Below, one piece after another: positions 22,950 to 34,761 of a stretch of DNA of 64,000 nucleotides. The notes under the pieces are model-generated. The model did no database searches and was not told where the DNA came from. It worked only from the letters and a program-made list of their open reading frames with translations. Source of the DNA: Arion vulgaris (Eukaryota; Mollusca; Gastropoda; Stylommatophora; Arionidae); assembly GCA_020796225.1 (NCBI GenBank), contig CM036753.1, positions 83,123,941 through 83,187,940 of the forward strand. Direction: 5' to 3'. Every line of letters starts with the position of its first letter. The first letter of the stretch is position 1. Made by a program: the position numbers and the translations under genes.

Positions 22950-23330
22950 AAGTAGTTAGTAGTCAAAAGAAAAATAGGATTATGGAAACGACTTCATCAA
23001 AGACCTAAGCAGGACAGACGAGGTCATTACATTTCGACTACGAACCGGACACTGCAGACTCAACAAAAACACTTATATAGACTAGCAATAAGGCAAACAG
23101 TCCTTTGCCAGTGTCAGCAGGCAGAACAGACACAGGAGCATTTCCTGCAAGACTGTCCTCCTGGGGGAGCTGAGAAGCAACATGTGGCCACATCCAGTCG
23201 ACCTAAAAACTCAGATTTAGGTAGACCTGATAGACCTGAAGCTGACTGCCCAGTTTGTGGTCGCACAGTAAATTAAGCCACTGACCAGAGACCGCTGAAG
23301 AAGAAAAAGAAAAAATATGAAGATCTCTCG
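22950..23330 (+). mobile_element. LINE C-terminal fragment with HCRL/CxC-type motif, local family H
   Basis: The plus strand reads DLSRTDEVITFRLRTGHCRL followed by NKNTY. A frameshifted segment equivalent to CQCQQAEQTQEHFLQDCP comes next, then a PHPVDLKTQ-like end. 'FRLRTGHCRL...C.C...QT.EH.L..CP' is the conserved region after RNase H in I/Jockey-like elements. It is degenerate, and the tail is (GAA)n. Confidence 0.7.
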
Positions 23331-23540
23331 CTGTATAAATAGACGCACTCAAATTTCACAATCCTTAGTGAATTAAAGCTGAGTATCATGAAATCTAAGT
23401 TTTCAAAATTTATTATTATAATTATGATACATAACAAAACACGTATCAATTCAAATATAATCCGAGGTTATTAAGTAAGTACATAATATTGTATTTCTAA
23501 AGATTGTGAGGATTTCTATATTTTCACTTTCGACATTTTA

Positions 23541-23610
23541 TATTTTGTAAAACTACAGTACTTTGTTTTTATGTGTTTCGCCATTGCTACATAGTTTTAC
23601 TGCAGTCTTC
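23541..23610 (+). repeat. Partial PLE terminal repeat (solo)
   Basis: TATTTTGTAAAACTACAGTA, then CTTTGTTTTTATGTGTTTCG, then TACATAGTTTTACTGCAGTC, as in the 3' repeat of the Penelope-like element at 55560-55740. GTAAAACTA and TAGTTTTAC form inverted arms. Confidence 0.75.
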
Positions 23611-23614
23611 CTTA

Positions 23615-24960
23615 TATCGATCATACATTTTTATCACAAACATATGATCACAAACGTTTTTAATAACTGAGCACATTGATCGCTAAAAGTGTTCGTTTTC
23701 TGTGGCCAAACTTGACTTACAGACTAGATCATCCCTGTGACAAGAAAGAAAAATAACAATTTGAGAAAATGACGTGAAGAATATAGACAGATTTGCTGGA
23801 AACTAAGAACATGATCGGTGATCGAGCTAAACTAACTCCACATTTGTTGATCAGTTACCAAGCAACGTGTGTACACAAGCTCACGATCTGTCTAGGATGA
23901 AGTGGTGTTTAAACCGAAATGTCGCCAGGGCGTAATGATGGGATCTAGTATAATGAAACTACAAATGATTACGTCAGTCTTGTTTAAGTTAAGACGCTTC
24001 AAACAAACACATACCAGAATAAGAACAACCCATACATGTACACTGACATTTTATCATGTACACGCGCGCGCAGAAGCTAAAACATTTGCAGTTAAAAAAG
24101 TTTAAGTGTGAATAAACATCTAGTTTCTAAATATAACTAGTCATTTATTTTTATATATATGGACAATAATCGCATATCACATGCACAGCAAGTGTTGTTC
24201 TGTGAACTTTCGGAAGGGACGAGGCATCATGGCAAACCACTGTTAAGATATAAGGATGTCTGAAATGCCTCAATGAGCAACTATTCTATCAGTTCCAAGA
24301 AATGAGAAAAACTAACTGATGACTGAGTTATGTGGAAAACATCACTAAGCAAAGGTGCAGAATATTTTGAAAAAGAGACTTAGGGATGGGCTGAAAGACA
24401 AGAGAGACAAGAGCAAACTTAAAAGTTGTCACAGTGAAACATTTGCCAATTGACCGCCTGTAAAGACGAAACAAAGGCCATACATATATACATTCATGTG
24501 CGTTGACATATGATAACAGGACAGTCATGCAAACGTTATTAAATGATACATTTCATACAGAAACCTACTTGCCTTCAGCGATCAGAAGTATATCTCCATA
24601 ATTACACAAACTAGAAAGTATCGACCTCAATGTACTCAAGAAACTAATATGGATCTGTCTCTATTGGTTTGTATACGACTTAGTGAGAGCAGATTATACT
24701 CATCATCATCAACAGTACTCGTCGCGCCAAAGGGCACATAAGACAGATACAAAATATGTCCCCTCATTTCAATCTTGTGCCTTTCTTTCTACCTCAAACT
24801 TAGTTCTATGTACGTCTTTGAGCTTTTCTCTTCACAATGTCGTCTCCATATGTCCATAGATCTGTCTTTATTCCGATGTAGCTGTGCTTATCACCAGTTT
24901 TCTCTATGTGTTCTATACGTTATGCTCATTATGTGTTCGAAAAATATGTCTTTTTTATAT
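23615..24960. other. No feature recognised
   Basis: AT-rich unique sequence; a short CG/CA-rich patch at 24055-24075. Confidence 0.4.
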
Positions 24961-24964
24961 TTGT

Positions 24965-27060
24965 CAAGAGTTTATTTTGTTTTGAACTCTTACAACACGT
25001 CAATACTTGTCATTTTAACGACCTTTTGCTTTGTATTCACTGTATCGGAGTAACATTGCTCTTTAAGACGCATTGTCTGCTGGTAATCTGCTTATGTTGC
25101 CGAACAATTTAATGTGTTGTTTCTTGATGAAGTTTAGTACTGATCTCATACCCACAATATTTCCTGATGTCTTCATTTCTAAACCGGTCTCTTCTTGATA
25201 CTCTCAACATTTTGCACAGAAACTTCATCTCTGTTGGACTGTTTCTTTTATTGTATGATGTCAGCGTCCATGAATGACACTGATAGTATAATTTTGGGAC
25301 ACAGATTGTGTTGAACAGTGCTCTTTTAGTTTAGTGTCCATGGTGATATGTTTGCATTTCAAAATTGGTCCCATTTGTCCTATCATTTGACTTGCGTTAT
25401 TAAATCAATGTTGGGTTCTGTTAGTTATTCTTTCATTTTCTGAAATACTCACTATGTATGTAAAGTCATAGACTTCCTTTAATTGATGTTTTTTTATGGA
25501 GATGTTGAATTGATGTTTTTTGATGGAGATGTTGGTAGCTTTTTTGCCTCTAGCAAACGTCATTACCTCGGTTTTGTCATTGTTTGAATATCAAAGCAGG
25601 CATTGAAGTGGGACGCAAAGGGTTCAGAAAGAGAGGTCGACCTAAGGAGACCCTGAAACGAACTTTGCTGAGAGAAGCAAGAAATATCAGTCTCAGTTCC
25701 ATGGATGAGATTGAGCGGATTGCCCAGGATAGAGTGGTATGGAGAAATTACTCGCTGGCCCTATGTAACGTATAACGGTACGAGAGGAATTATTATTATT
25801 ATTCTCTTATTCTATTCATTGTCTGTTAATGTCTTGCTGTAGCTGATCCTCTTTTATTAATATGATTGCCAGATCGTCAGCAACAAAAAGTCGTTTTAGA
25901 GTTCCCAAAGGCTGTCCCCTTCATTGGTGTTAGCTGTTTTGTAGATTTGATGTGAAGAATATCAGCTGTGATAGTAGACATCCTTGTCTTACTCCTGACA
26001 CAGCGTGGAACATTTCTCATAGACCTGTGTTTGTTCTAACCGCACGCTGGCTGTTTAGTTTATATAGACTCTTGCATAGATTAATTAAGTGGTCAGTAAC
26101 TCCATAGATTGACAATACTTTCCCCATCTTGTTCCTATCTACGCGGTTGAAAGGTTGTTTTTTTTCCTGTTACAAGAACGCAACTTATAGGTATTTATCG
26201 GATTCAACAGTCCTTTCCACTAACTTCCTGAGGGCGAATATTGTGTCGGTAGAGCTTCTGTTCTTCCGGAATCCCATTTGGGAGTTGTTAACCTGTGAAT
26301 CGATGGTATGTATGGCACAGTCTTTTTTCGAGTATTTTACACAATATTTTTCGGTGTGACTCAGTAACGCTGTTCCTCTATATTTCGCAATCCCTTGTGC
26401 TACCTGTCTTCTTCCAGCTGTTAACTATTATTGCGTTCCTACAATCTTCTCATGTTTCTTGTGCAATCCATTTATGTGTACAATAGTGGCCACCTTTAAT
26501 TTCTGGGATACCCGTTTGTTGCACCAAATGGACTTGAAGAGATCTGTCAAATTCAATAATTGCATGAAACCTCCCTCTTTGAATATTTCTGTAGGTATTG
26601 AGTCCGCACCAGGTGTCTTCCCAATGGACATCTGACTTGTTGCCTTCTTGACCAATTCTAAACTATGTATAACATCAAGCTTGATATTAGTTGGAACTTG
26701 ACGCATGCGCTTTATTATAAATGGATGGTTGAGGACAGCACGGAAGTGTTCTGCCCATCGATTTAGTATCTACATCTTGTCATTCATCAGCGTTGTTCCA
26801 TCTGCATCCAGTAGGAACGGAGAGCAGTGGGGTGAGAAGATTGAGGGCAAAAACAGTTCCTGGGCATCATGAAGTGTTTAGAATCATTTCTGGTGTTTTG
26901 CATATCTGGGTTTATTTAGCCTTTTTGCTTAGCCAAGCGTCTTGCATTTTCACAGCCTTTCTTGAGACGTTCTCCGTATATTTGTGAAGACTGTTTTTAA
27001 TTTGAAGATGTTGTTGAATCATTTTGTTGGACTCGGTATACCTCATGTTATGCAATAAAA
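24965..27060 (-). mobile_element. LINE copy with most of the RT domain, broken, with a nested LINE insert
   Basis: Read on the minus strand from about 27060: NCFCPQSSHPTALRSYWMQM, a WAEHFRAVLNHPF-like block, then MSIGKTPGADSIPTEIFKEG (start of RT). Then FRKNRSSTDTIFALRKLVER, an AFDRVDRNKMGKVLS-like block and GVRQGCLLS. Then VADDLAI, the catalytic box, with the usual F changed. The thumb and C-terminal region follow after the nested insert at 25576-25803. Stops and frameshifts occur throughout, so it cannot be active. At ~2.1 kb it is the longest LINE remnant here. A short relative lies at 47190-47345. Confidence 0.8.
25576..25803 (+). mobile_element. LINE family A 3' end nested in the minus-strand LINE
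   Basis: Reads RKGFRKRGRPKETLKRTLLR, then SLSSMDEIERIAQDRVVWRN and an ALCNV end, with an (ATT)n tail at 25789-25803. It interrupts the host LINE between its ADD box and thumb, in the opposite orientation. It is ~90% identical by eye to 19130-19352. Confidence 0.85.
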
Positions 27061-27726
27061 ATATTTTTTATTTCGAATAGACTTAGATACAAGTCAACCA
27101 ATGATACGCATATATCGCATAATATTTAAATGCACCTATTTAACATGTTTAACACTGAAATTCAATAGCAACGTTATTACGACTGCAATGTTCCAACGAG
27201 TCTGTCTTATTTTCTGCCATGTTGTTTTCAGAATTGACAGGTGTGTGTCTGAAAACTAGCCATGTTGTTAGTCTGTTAGCATTGAACCTTGAACATTGCG
27301 ACAGACAAAGAAATTGCTGACCAAAAAAAAATGTCGTTTATTTGTACGGAAATCCATTATTATATGACATCAGTTGGCCAACCTGGCACATTTGACAAGT
27401 TTCTTAAAAGCAATTTTAAACTTCTTGAATTCAATTGCAAATTCGATCTTCTCAGTGTCTAACCTAGAGGACATAATTGTTTGAAAAAAATCACTTAGTA
27501 ATTTTCAGAATTGTTACAATTTTGTATATACGAAAAATAGTTTTCTCTTATTGATATCTAGTTATATTATAACCCAGATAATTTGATAAAAAAACCAACA
27601 GACTTGATGTGTACACTAATAGATCGTAATGTTTCTATGACAGAAGAGATAATGTCCAAATGAACAAGCTCTGCTCAAACAAAGCTGTTCAAAGAAGCTG
27701 TTCAGTATGATACAACAAAATGTACA

Positions 27727-27985
27727 GTGATTTCATCATCATCAAGTAGCTTATTCTTTCCGGAACTTGTCTCCCATGACAGCAGTTCTGAAAAACTCTA
27801 TGTTCTGTGCAAGTTGACTGGCGCCAGCAGCAGTCATTCTCAGATCGTCAATGACATCTTGCATCCATCGTCTTCTAGGTCTTCCTCTCATTCTTATTCC
27901 AGACACAATTCCTCCAAAATTATCTTCTCTAAGCACTCATGTCGTTTGATGTGTCCGAAATATTTAATTTTCCTTGATGTTATGC
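27727..27985 (-). mobile_element. LINE C-terminal fragment, local family D
   Basis: The minus strand reads KYFGHIKRHECLE, then RMRGRPRRRWMQDVIDDLRM, then GASQLAQNIEFFRTAVMGDK and FRKE. A (GATGAT) tail lies at 27737. It is related to families B and C. Confidence 0.8.
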
Positions 27986-28009
27986 TCTTTAATATCCAAC
28001 CCTCTTTAG

Positions 28010-28280
28010 TATTAAGCACTTGCAGAACAGAAACATTTGTTCTTTTCTCTCTCTGTGTGCATCAAGCACTTGCAGAACAGAAACATTTGTTCTTTTCTCT
28101 CTCTGTGTGCATCAAGCACTTGCAGAACAGAAGCATTTGTTCTTTTCTCTCTCTTGTGTGCACTGCACAGGGGATCCTTGCAGAACAGAAACATTTGTTC
28201 TTTTCTTTTCTTCTCGCATGGAGGCATCAAGCACTTTTGCAGAACCCAGAAGCATTTGTTCTTTTCTCTCTCCGTGTGCA
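28010..28280. repeat. 50-bp tandem array, ~5 copies
   Basis: The unit contains CTTGCAGAACAGAAACATTT and GTTCTTTTCTCTCTCTGTGTG. The first three copies are spaced exactly 50 bp; later ones vary. It is open in several frames on both strands, which explains the ORFs there. Confidence 0.95.
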
Positions 28281-28831
28281 GTGATTTACAATGTTTAACA
28301 TATGACAGGAATTATGAAAGAGAAAGCATTCTCTACGAATCTGCATTGAAAGGAGTATAACAAAGTTTGTGAATCAATAATAATAATACAGTAGAAGATT
28401 ATATCTCTAGTATAGTAACACAATACGATGAATGTAGGATTCTAAAATAAATCAATCAACGCCATCTAAAACATTACAACAAGAAAACTAGAATGGTCCA
28501 GTTATATATAAGTGAAGCAGGCAAGAAAACACAACCACTACACTAGGTTAACAACCCGGTAACAGCGTGCTGACCAAAGAAGAAGGCAAGAAAACACATT
28601 GAAAAATGTATACTTATAATAGTGGACATGTTATAAGAGAAGATAATGACATTTATATCAACATAATGTTCAAATATAACATCTATTAATATTATTAGAG
28701 TACAGAGTCTGTTCACATGATAGATCTATTGTAGACAAATATTTACTGTTCCCATACACGATACGTTTCAGACAAGATTCGATTCACTGTACACATGAGA
28801 AAGATATTTTATGGGAATATTACTCCGCTGT

Positions 28832-29015
28832 GAGCGTCTGTAGCTTAAGCAGTAGTGAGCTAGATCACAACACAGGCGCGCCTGGCTCAAAATCTGCGGT
28901 GGGCAGGTTTGTAAACAAATTAGTTCTTTGGATTTTATCGAACGATAAAAACAGACTTCACCGTTCAGAAATCAATGGCAAACTACTGAACGTATATGGG
29001 GTATCTAGAAAATCG
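28832..29015 (+). mobile_element. tRNA-derived SINE1, 3'-truncated
   Basis: Head GAGCGTCTGTAGCTTAAGCA, a degraded B box (CCTGGCTCAAAATC), then CAATGGCAAACTACTGAACG. It stops abruptly where the LINE RT fragment begins. Confidence 0.8.
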
Positions 29016-29330
29016 ACATTTATTAATATTTCCTGTGCAAACAAAATTGCTACCTAAATAGGTGAACTGCTCTGTTATTTTTATCATTTTAGATTTCGGA
29101 GTGATATCTGCATTACTTGCCATAGGTGTCTTCATTATATTTGTTTTTTCATAGCTTATCTGCAGTCCAACTTTTGATGCTATAGATGACAAGTTGTCTG
29201 TTTTTCTTTGCATATCTTGGTTGTTTCTACTTAACAAGGCAATATCATCTGCAAAGTTCAAATCTTCTAGTTGACTATTTTCTACCCAATCGATGCCAGT
29301 TTCGCCCTGCAACAAATATAAAATCCATGG
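29016..29330 (-). mobile_element. LINE RT fragment with intact FADD catalytic box
   Basis: Open minus-strand segment: GETGIDWVENSQLEDLNFAD, then DIALLSRNNQDMQRKTDNLS, then ASKVGLQISYEKTNIMK and ITEQFTYLGSNF. FADD is the RT active-site box; YLGS is the conserved block after the palm. It is homologous to 18100-18370. It lacks the upstream and downstream parts of the ORF. Confidence 0.85.
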
Positions 29331-29920
29331 AGATTTACAAGTCGCAAAGGAATTCTTGTTTTTCGTTTTGAATCTATATTGTGATCTGTTTGTTGAGTTT
29401 CAGAATAAGAACTATTCCTATAGGAAATTTAAAACAAAATTCAACAAAACAATAACAAATGAGAATTGTTTTCACACAAGAACCAGATATAAAACTAGGA
29501 TATAAAACAATACTAATAATTTGATTAAAAATTAAAGTTGCAGTAACACCCGTTAGGGAATGATAGCGGATAGACAGTCAACTACAATATTGACATCTTC
29601 CATCTAATGAAGACAAGATCTCTCATCTATTCAACACATCAATCAATGTAGCTAGACAATTGTGTATACTTTGTTTATCCTTAGAGACGAGTAGTATCAA
29701 CTTTTTACGATTCATTAACTGTGAATTTTCCAATGTTCCTTGCTATTCTTATTTATTTCATTAAAAATATATTCGAAAAGTCTGGTTACTGCGGATCGCT
29801 AGAACACGCATTAGCATCGATTACAGTGTCTATTTATATTCGAGACAATATGATATTTAAACAGAGACAGTGTCTATAAAAATGTCTGGATCGAATATTA
29901 TATTTTCATAACTTCTCCAG

Positions 29921-30176
29921 AGTTGCGACTTTGGTGCTTTTTGAAAAAAACTTCAATATTGAGTCTGACCTTTCCGTGAACGGCTATAAAGGACAGGCTA
30001 TCGACCGTCGTGACATGCTGCTCAATTTTCAAATAACTCTTATGAAAGTTTATTTTACAACTATCATTTTGAAGCAAACAATACAACATTGCACCCGAGG
30101 TCTCCCAACAAGTAAACAAAACAAGGTAGATGCACACCTCAAGCAACGATTGTGTGCCTTCCTGTACCATCAGTTA
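29921..30176 (+). CDS. Unrecognised coding-like segment, possible exon
   Basis: An open frame of ~84 codons directly follows an acceptor-like TTTTCATAACTTCTCCAG ending at 29920. It begins VATLVLFEKNFNIESDLSVN, then GYKGQAIDRRDMLLNFQ, with mixed third-position bases unlike the AT-rich flanks. The later part (ITLMKVYFTTI onward) looks less protein-like, and a stop follows at about 30179. I see no known domain, no repeat relative in the window and no clear splice donor. It could equally be a chance ORF. Confidence 0.25.
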
Positions 30177-30367
30177 TAACATTGTATCGATAACAGACTT
30201 GACATCCTGACGACATTTAAATACGAATATGAGCGGCGGCAAATTGTTCAAAATTGAAACATGCAGATAGTCATTGACTGAACTAGAGATAGTTTAACGG
30301 TTACTATGAGATATATGCTTGAACTGCTGCCACAACAATATATTCCAAATATTATCACCAAAACCAA

Positions 30368-30368
30368 A

Positions 30369-30412
<44 letters not shown>
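30368..30412. repeat. (AT)n microsatellite
   Basis: Uninterrupted AT dinucleotides for about 44 bp. Confidence 0.97.
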
Positions 30413-30413
<1 letters not shown>

Positions 30414-31037
30414 CAGAGACCAGAGACACCTACTGTGCAAAACTACTAATGATATTAAGGACAAGAGAAACAAACGCTGCATGTCAGAGCAGGACGACAC
30501 TGACAGAACAATCGTCCAGGTGACAGCATGTGATACTAAACCAAAGAGGAATGATTGATGACGATAAATTGAAATATGGGAGACTTCATCAACTTCTTGT
30601 TTACACTTGCAAGAATATGAAGAGATTAGGACAAGGTAAAAGTGACCTACAAATTAGCAGCTTCTAAATGTCGCCGATAGATAAGTTGATAATATATTGA
30701 TCACATGCTGTGGAAATTCTGGGGTACGAGATCAGCTTGGGCTAAACATTTTTGATGTGCACACTATACACGGTTGGACAACTGAAGTCTGAATGACTAG
30801 GGGCACTGGTGATAAGGAAAGCAAATCTTCATGCAACAAACTGTTAATTGTGCTATATTATGCGATATGACTATGCATAAATTCATAGTGGGATAACGAA
30901 ATAAAATATGGTAGCCTTTAGAAGATAATGCAATGAATGATGATGATGATAACACATATAATAATGAACATATGCATTGTGATGGGAAATCAAATTTTAA
31001 TTTAAATAACAAGAACTTGGTAGAGTGGTTGTCGTGG

Positions 31038-31832
31038 GAAAAGGAGCATACAGGACTACATCCAGTATTAGATTTGAAGTCGTTACTACTGACATGCAAA
31101 GCTCTACAGGACTACATCCAGTATTAGATTTGAAGTCGTTACTACTGACATGCAAAGCTCTACAGGACTACATCCAGTATTAGATTTGAGATTGAAGTCG
31201 TTACTACTGACATGCAAAGTTCTACAGGACTACATCCAGTATTAGATTTGAAGTCGTTACTACTGACATGCAAAGCTCTACAGGACTCCATCCAGTATTA
31301 GATTTGAAGTCGTTACTACTGACATGCAAAGCTCTACAGGACTCCATCCAGTATTAGATTTGAAGTCGTTACTACCTGGACATGGATTAAGCTCTACTGA
31401 CTACATCCAGCTATTAGATTTGGGAAGTTGTTACTACTGACATGCAAAGCTCTACAGGACTACATCCAGTATTAGATTTGAGGTTGAAGTTGTTACTACT
31501 GACATGCAAAGCTCTACAGGACTACATCCAGTATTAGATTTGAGTTTGAAGTTGTTACTACTGACATGCAAAGCTCTAAGGACTACATCCAGTATTAGAT
31601 TTGAGGTTGAAGTTGTTACTACTGACATGCAAAGCTCTATAGGACTACATCCAGTATTAGATTTGAGGTTGAAGTGTTACTACTGACATGCAAAGCTCTA
31701 CAGGACTACATCCAGTATTAGATTTGAGGTTGAAGTTGTTACTACTGACATGCAAAGCTCTACAGGACTACATCCAGTATTAGATTTGAGGTTGAAGTCG
31801 TTGCTACTGACATGCAAAGCTCTCCGAGACTC
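31038..31832. repeat. 56/62-bp minisatellite, ~13 copies
   Basis: The unit contains CAGGACTACATCCAGTATTA and TACTACTGACATGCAAAGCT. Two length classes differ by a 6-bp GAGGTT or GAGATT insertion. An error-rich unit lies at 31370-31430. Confidence 0.97.
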
Positions 31833-32144
31833 CATTTACTAGGGCAATTATTGTGTCAGACTCTGAGCTTGTTCTTCATAAGATGTACAACGGTACATTT
31901 CAAGTTCAAGTGCATATTGTCTATCGGAGCGTCTAATCATCGGGTGTTTACTTGAATTTTCTGTCCTGGACATATCAAGGTTTGTAGTAATGAGAGAACA
32001 ATCAGATTTGCATCGATCTTTCAGATATTGATAGATAAGGCGGAGGTTTTACCGTTGCTCAACAACCATCTGTTAGAGTAAGAATCAGCTATTGATGACA
32101 AATTTTTACATATATTTAAGGAATTTGCAATCATAAATTGTACG

Positions 32145-32275
32145 AACAGGACTAGGAAGAATAAATGTAAGAACAGGACTAGGAAGAATAAATGTAAGAA
32201 CAGGACTAGGAAGAATAAATGTAAGAACAGGACTAGGAAGAATAAATGTTACGAACAGGACTAGGAAGAATAAGG
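32145..32275. repeat. 27-bp tandem array, ~5 copies
   Basis: Unit GTAAGAACAGGACTAGGAAG plus AATAAAT. Confidence 0.95.
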
Positions 32276-32279
32276 TTAT

Positions 32280-33295
32280 TATTTACTGAGCCGACGTCAT
32301 AGCACTTCGGGAAGACCATGAATGCTCAGTCTCCTCCAACATATATCGAATTATATTTATACTAATGGTTCCTGTGGCTTGCTAGTTAAACTAAAATAGC
32401 TAGAAGTAAGGAATGTGTTTAATCAGCCAGTGATGGAAACTATGTATGCCATACATAACCTTGGTATAGGCTGAACATTTGTGAACTGGTTCAATGGTTA
32501 TATAACGACTGTGTAGTAAACAATAGTCAGTAACCAAACTTTGACAAGTGAAGGAATGTGAATTTTTATTGCAGGAGCGAAAAGGTGCAACACCAAACAC
32601 TTATTTGTCTTGCAATGAGACTATCATTGCCGTACACACAGTAAAGAGGTGATGATTCGATAATGTTGGGGTCCTGTTCAGACTTAGCGTACATCTTCAT
32701 GACCAGGAGCAGTGTTCTTGCTGGTATTCAGATTATATTTAACATAAAATTTGCGTATGATGTCTAACATACACCTCCTTAATTATGTCTGTTTTGTAAC
32801 AATCTGATTTCTTTTCTTAATTATTCTGATTTTTTTTATCACCTTCATGTGTCTTAAAGAAATCGTTTCTTCTCCTTCATTCTGATAATTATTGTTGAAT
32901 TTATGTCGAACTTTGAATGCTGGGGTTAGATTTGTTTGTGCTTTTACTATTCATGCTTAGATTTAGAAACCAGAACTTACAAAAACTGTTATCGTATTCA
33001 TCGTAGATATTAAGTTGTATCACACACTATACGTAGGTTCTCTAACAATATCTAACAAATTCTGTATATGGCCATATGTTTTCTTACGTTCTTCTCATCC
33101 ATCTCATCATCATTATGTTGCCTTTATTTTCACGTTTTCTACAACAATATGCTACTTTCTCCTCTTCCATCCATGTCTTTTCTACTGTTTCATTCCATTA
33201 TGATATCTACGCAAAAGCAGACCTTGTCACTATTTTTTGTTTTAAAAAAATGCATGTAGGTGCGTGTCATTGTTTTGTGTGCTCATGATATACGG
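32280..33295. other. No feature recognised
   Basis: AT-rich unique sequence without recognisable coding or repeats. Confidence 0.4.
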
Positions 33296-33300
33296 TAATA

Positions 33301-33450
33301 CTGCAGTAAAGCTATGTAGCAATGGCGCAACACGTAAAAACAAAGTACTGTAGTTTTACAAAATAAAGGCCTTTTGGTCGAAACGTTGCTGTGTATCGTT
33401 ATTGTTTTTGTATTTTGTAAAACTACATTACTTTGTTTTTGTTTGCTGAC
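33301..33450 (+). repeat. PLE terminal repeat in head-to-head inverted arrangement
   Basis: 33301-33363 is the reverse complement of the PLE repeat end (CTGCAGTAAAGCTATGTAGC ... ACTGTAGTTTTACAAAA). It joins directly to a forward copy containing GGCCTTTTGGTCGAAACG and TTGTAAAACTAC. The result is a hairpin-forming structure with ~23-bp arms. Confidence 0.75.
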
Positions 33451-33792
33451 AAGATTTATTAAGGTATTGTTGTATTTGCTGTGTCTCTCTTGAAATGTGG
33501 AAGCGTGGAAAAACATACAGCTATTCTATAAAATGACTTACAATGTTGAAATAACGATGACCTTAACTAGAATATATATATATCTTCACTATCAAATGTC
33601 TGACCTACAAATGTTACAATAGTCTATGTGGAGCCATTAAACGAGAGTATGTTATTTATCTGAAGAGTGATAAGCATCACAAATGGATCAATACCGATGC
33701 CTGCACTACAGAAGACGTGAAATTGTAGGGGACTGAAGATACAAAAGGAGATCAGGAATGAAAGGTTGTACATTTTGTACACTCAAGGGATC

Positions 33793-34703
33793 ATATGCCT
33801 GCAAATAGCAAATATGATTTTCTGACCGAACTGTCAAATAGCAGATATGATTTTCTGACCAAACTGTCAAATAGCAGATATGATTTTCTGACCAAACTGT
33901 CAAATAGCAGATATGATTTTCTGACCAAACTGTCAAATAGCGGATATGATTTTCTGACCAAACTGTCAAATAGCAGATATGATTTTCTGACCAAACTGTC
34001 AAATAGCAGATATGATTTTCTGACCAAACTGTCAAATAGCAGATATGATTTTCTGACCAAACTGTCAAATAGCAGATATGATTTTCTGACCAAACTGTCA
34101 AATAGCAGATATGATTTTCTGACCAAACTGTCAAATAGCAGATATGATTTTCTGACCAAACTGTCAAATAGCAGATATGATTTTCTGACCAAACTGTCAA
34201 ATAGCAGATATGATTTTCTGACCAAACTGTCAAATAGCAGATATGATTTTCTGACCAAACTGTCAAATAGCAGATATGATTTTCTGACCAAACTGTCAAA
34301 TAGCAGATATGATTTTCTGACCAAACTGTCAAATAGCAGATATGATTTTCTGACCAAACTGTCAAATAGCAAATATGATTTTCTGACCAAACTGTCAAAT
34401 AGCAGATATGATTTTCTGACCAAACTGTCAAATAGCAGATATGATTTTCTGACCAAACTGTCAAATAGCAGATATGATTTTCTGACCAAACTGTCAAATA
34501 GCAAATATGATTTTCTGACCAAACTGTCAAATAGCAGATATGATTTTCTGACCAAACTGTCAAATAGCAGATATGATTTTCTGACCAAACTGTCAAATAG
34601 CAGATATGATTTTCTGACCAAACTGTCAAATAGCAGATATGATTTTCTGACCGAACTGTCAAATAGCAGATATGATTTTCTGACCAAACTGTCAAATAGC
34701 TCT
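33793..34703. repeat. 33-bp minisatellite, ~27 near-identical copies
   Basis: Unit CAAATAGCAGATATGATTTT plus CTGACCAAACTGT. Rare variants (CAAATATG, CGGATATG, ACCGAACTG) are scattered through it. The unit length is a multiple of three and lacks stops in one plus and two minus frames, which creates ORFs of about 300-390 codons (for example a YDFLTKLSNSR repeat). The longest minus ORF runs into a SINE at one end. I regard all of them as non-coding. Confidence 0.98.
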
Positions 34704-34761
34704 CACAAGAAATGATACAAATTAACGATTTCAACATTATGTTCAAATAATGAGTTAACAC

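Noticed and set aside
27727..28284. 185-codon plus ORF rich in Ser and Leu
   Set aside because: It is the antisense of a LINE C-terminus joined to a 50-bp tandem array.
33793..34703. CRISPR array
   Set aside because: Direct repeats lack unique spacers and the DNA is clearly eukaryotic; it is an ordinary minisatellite.
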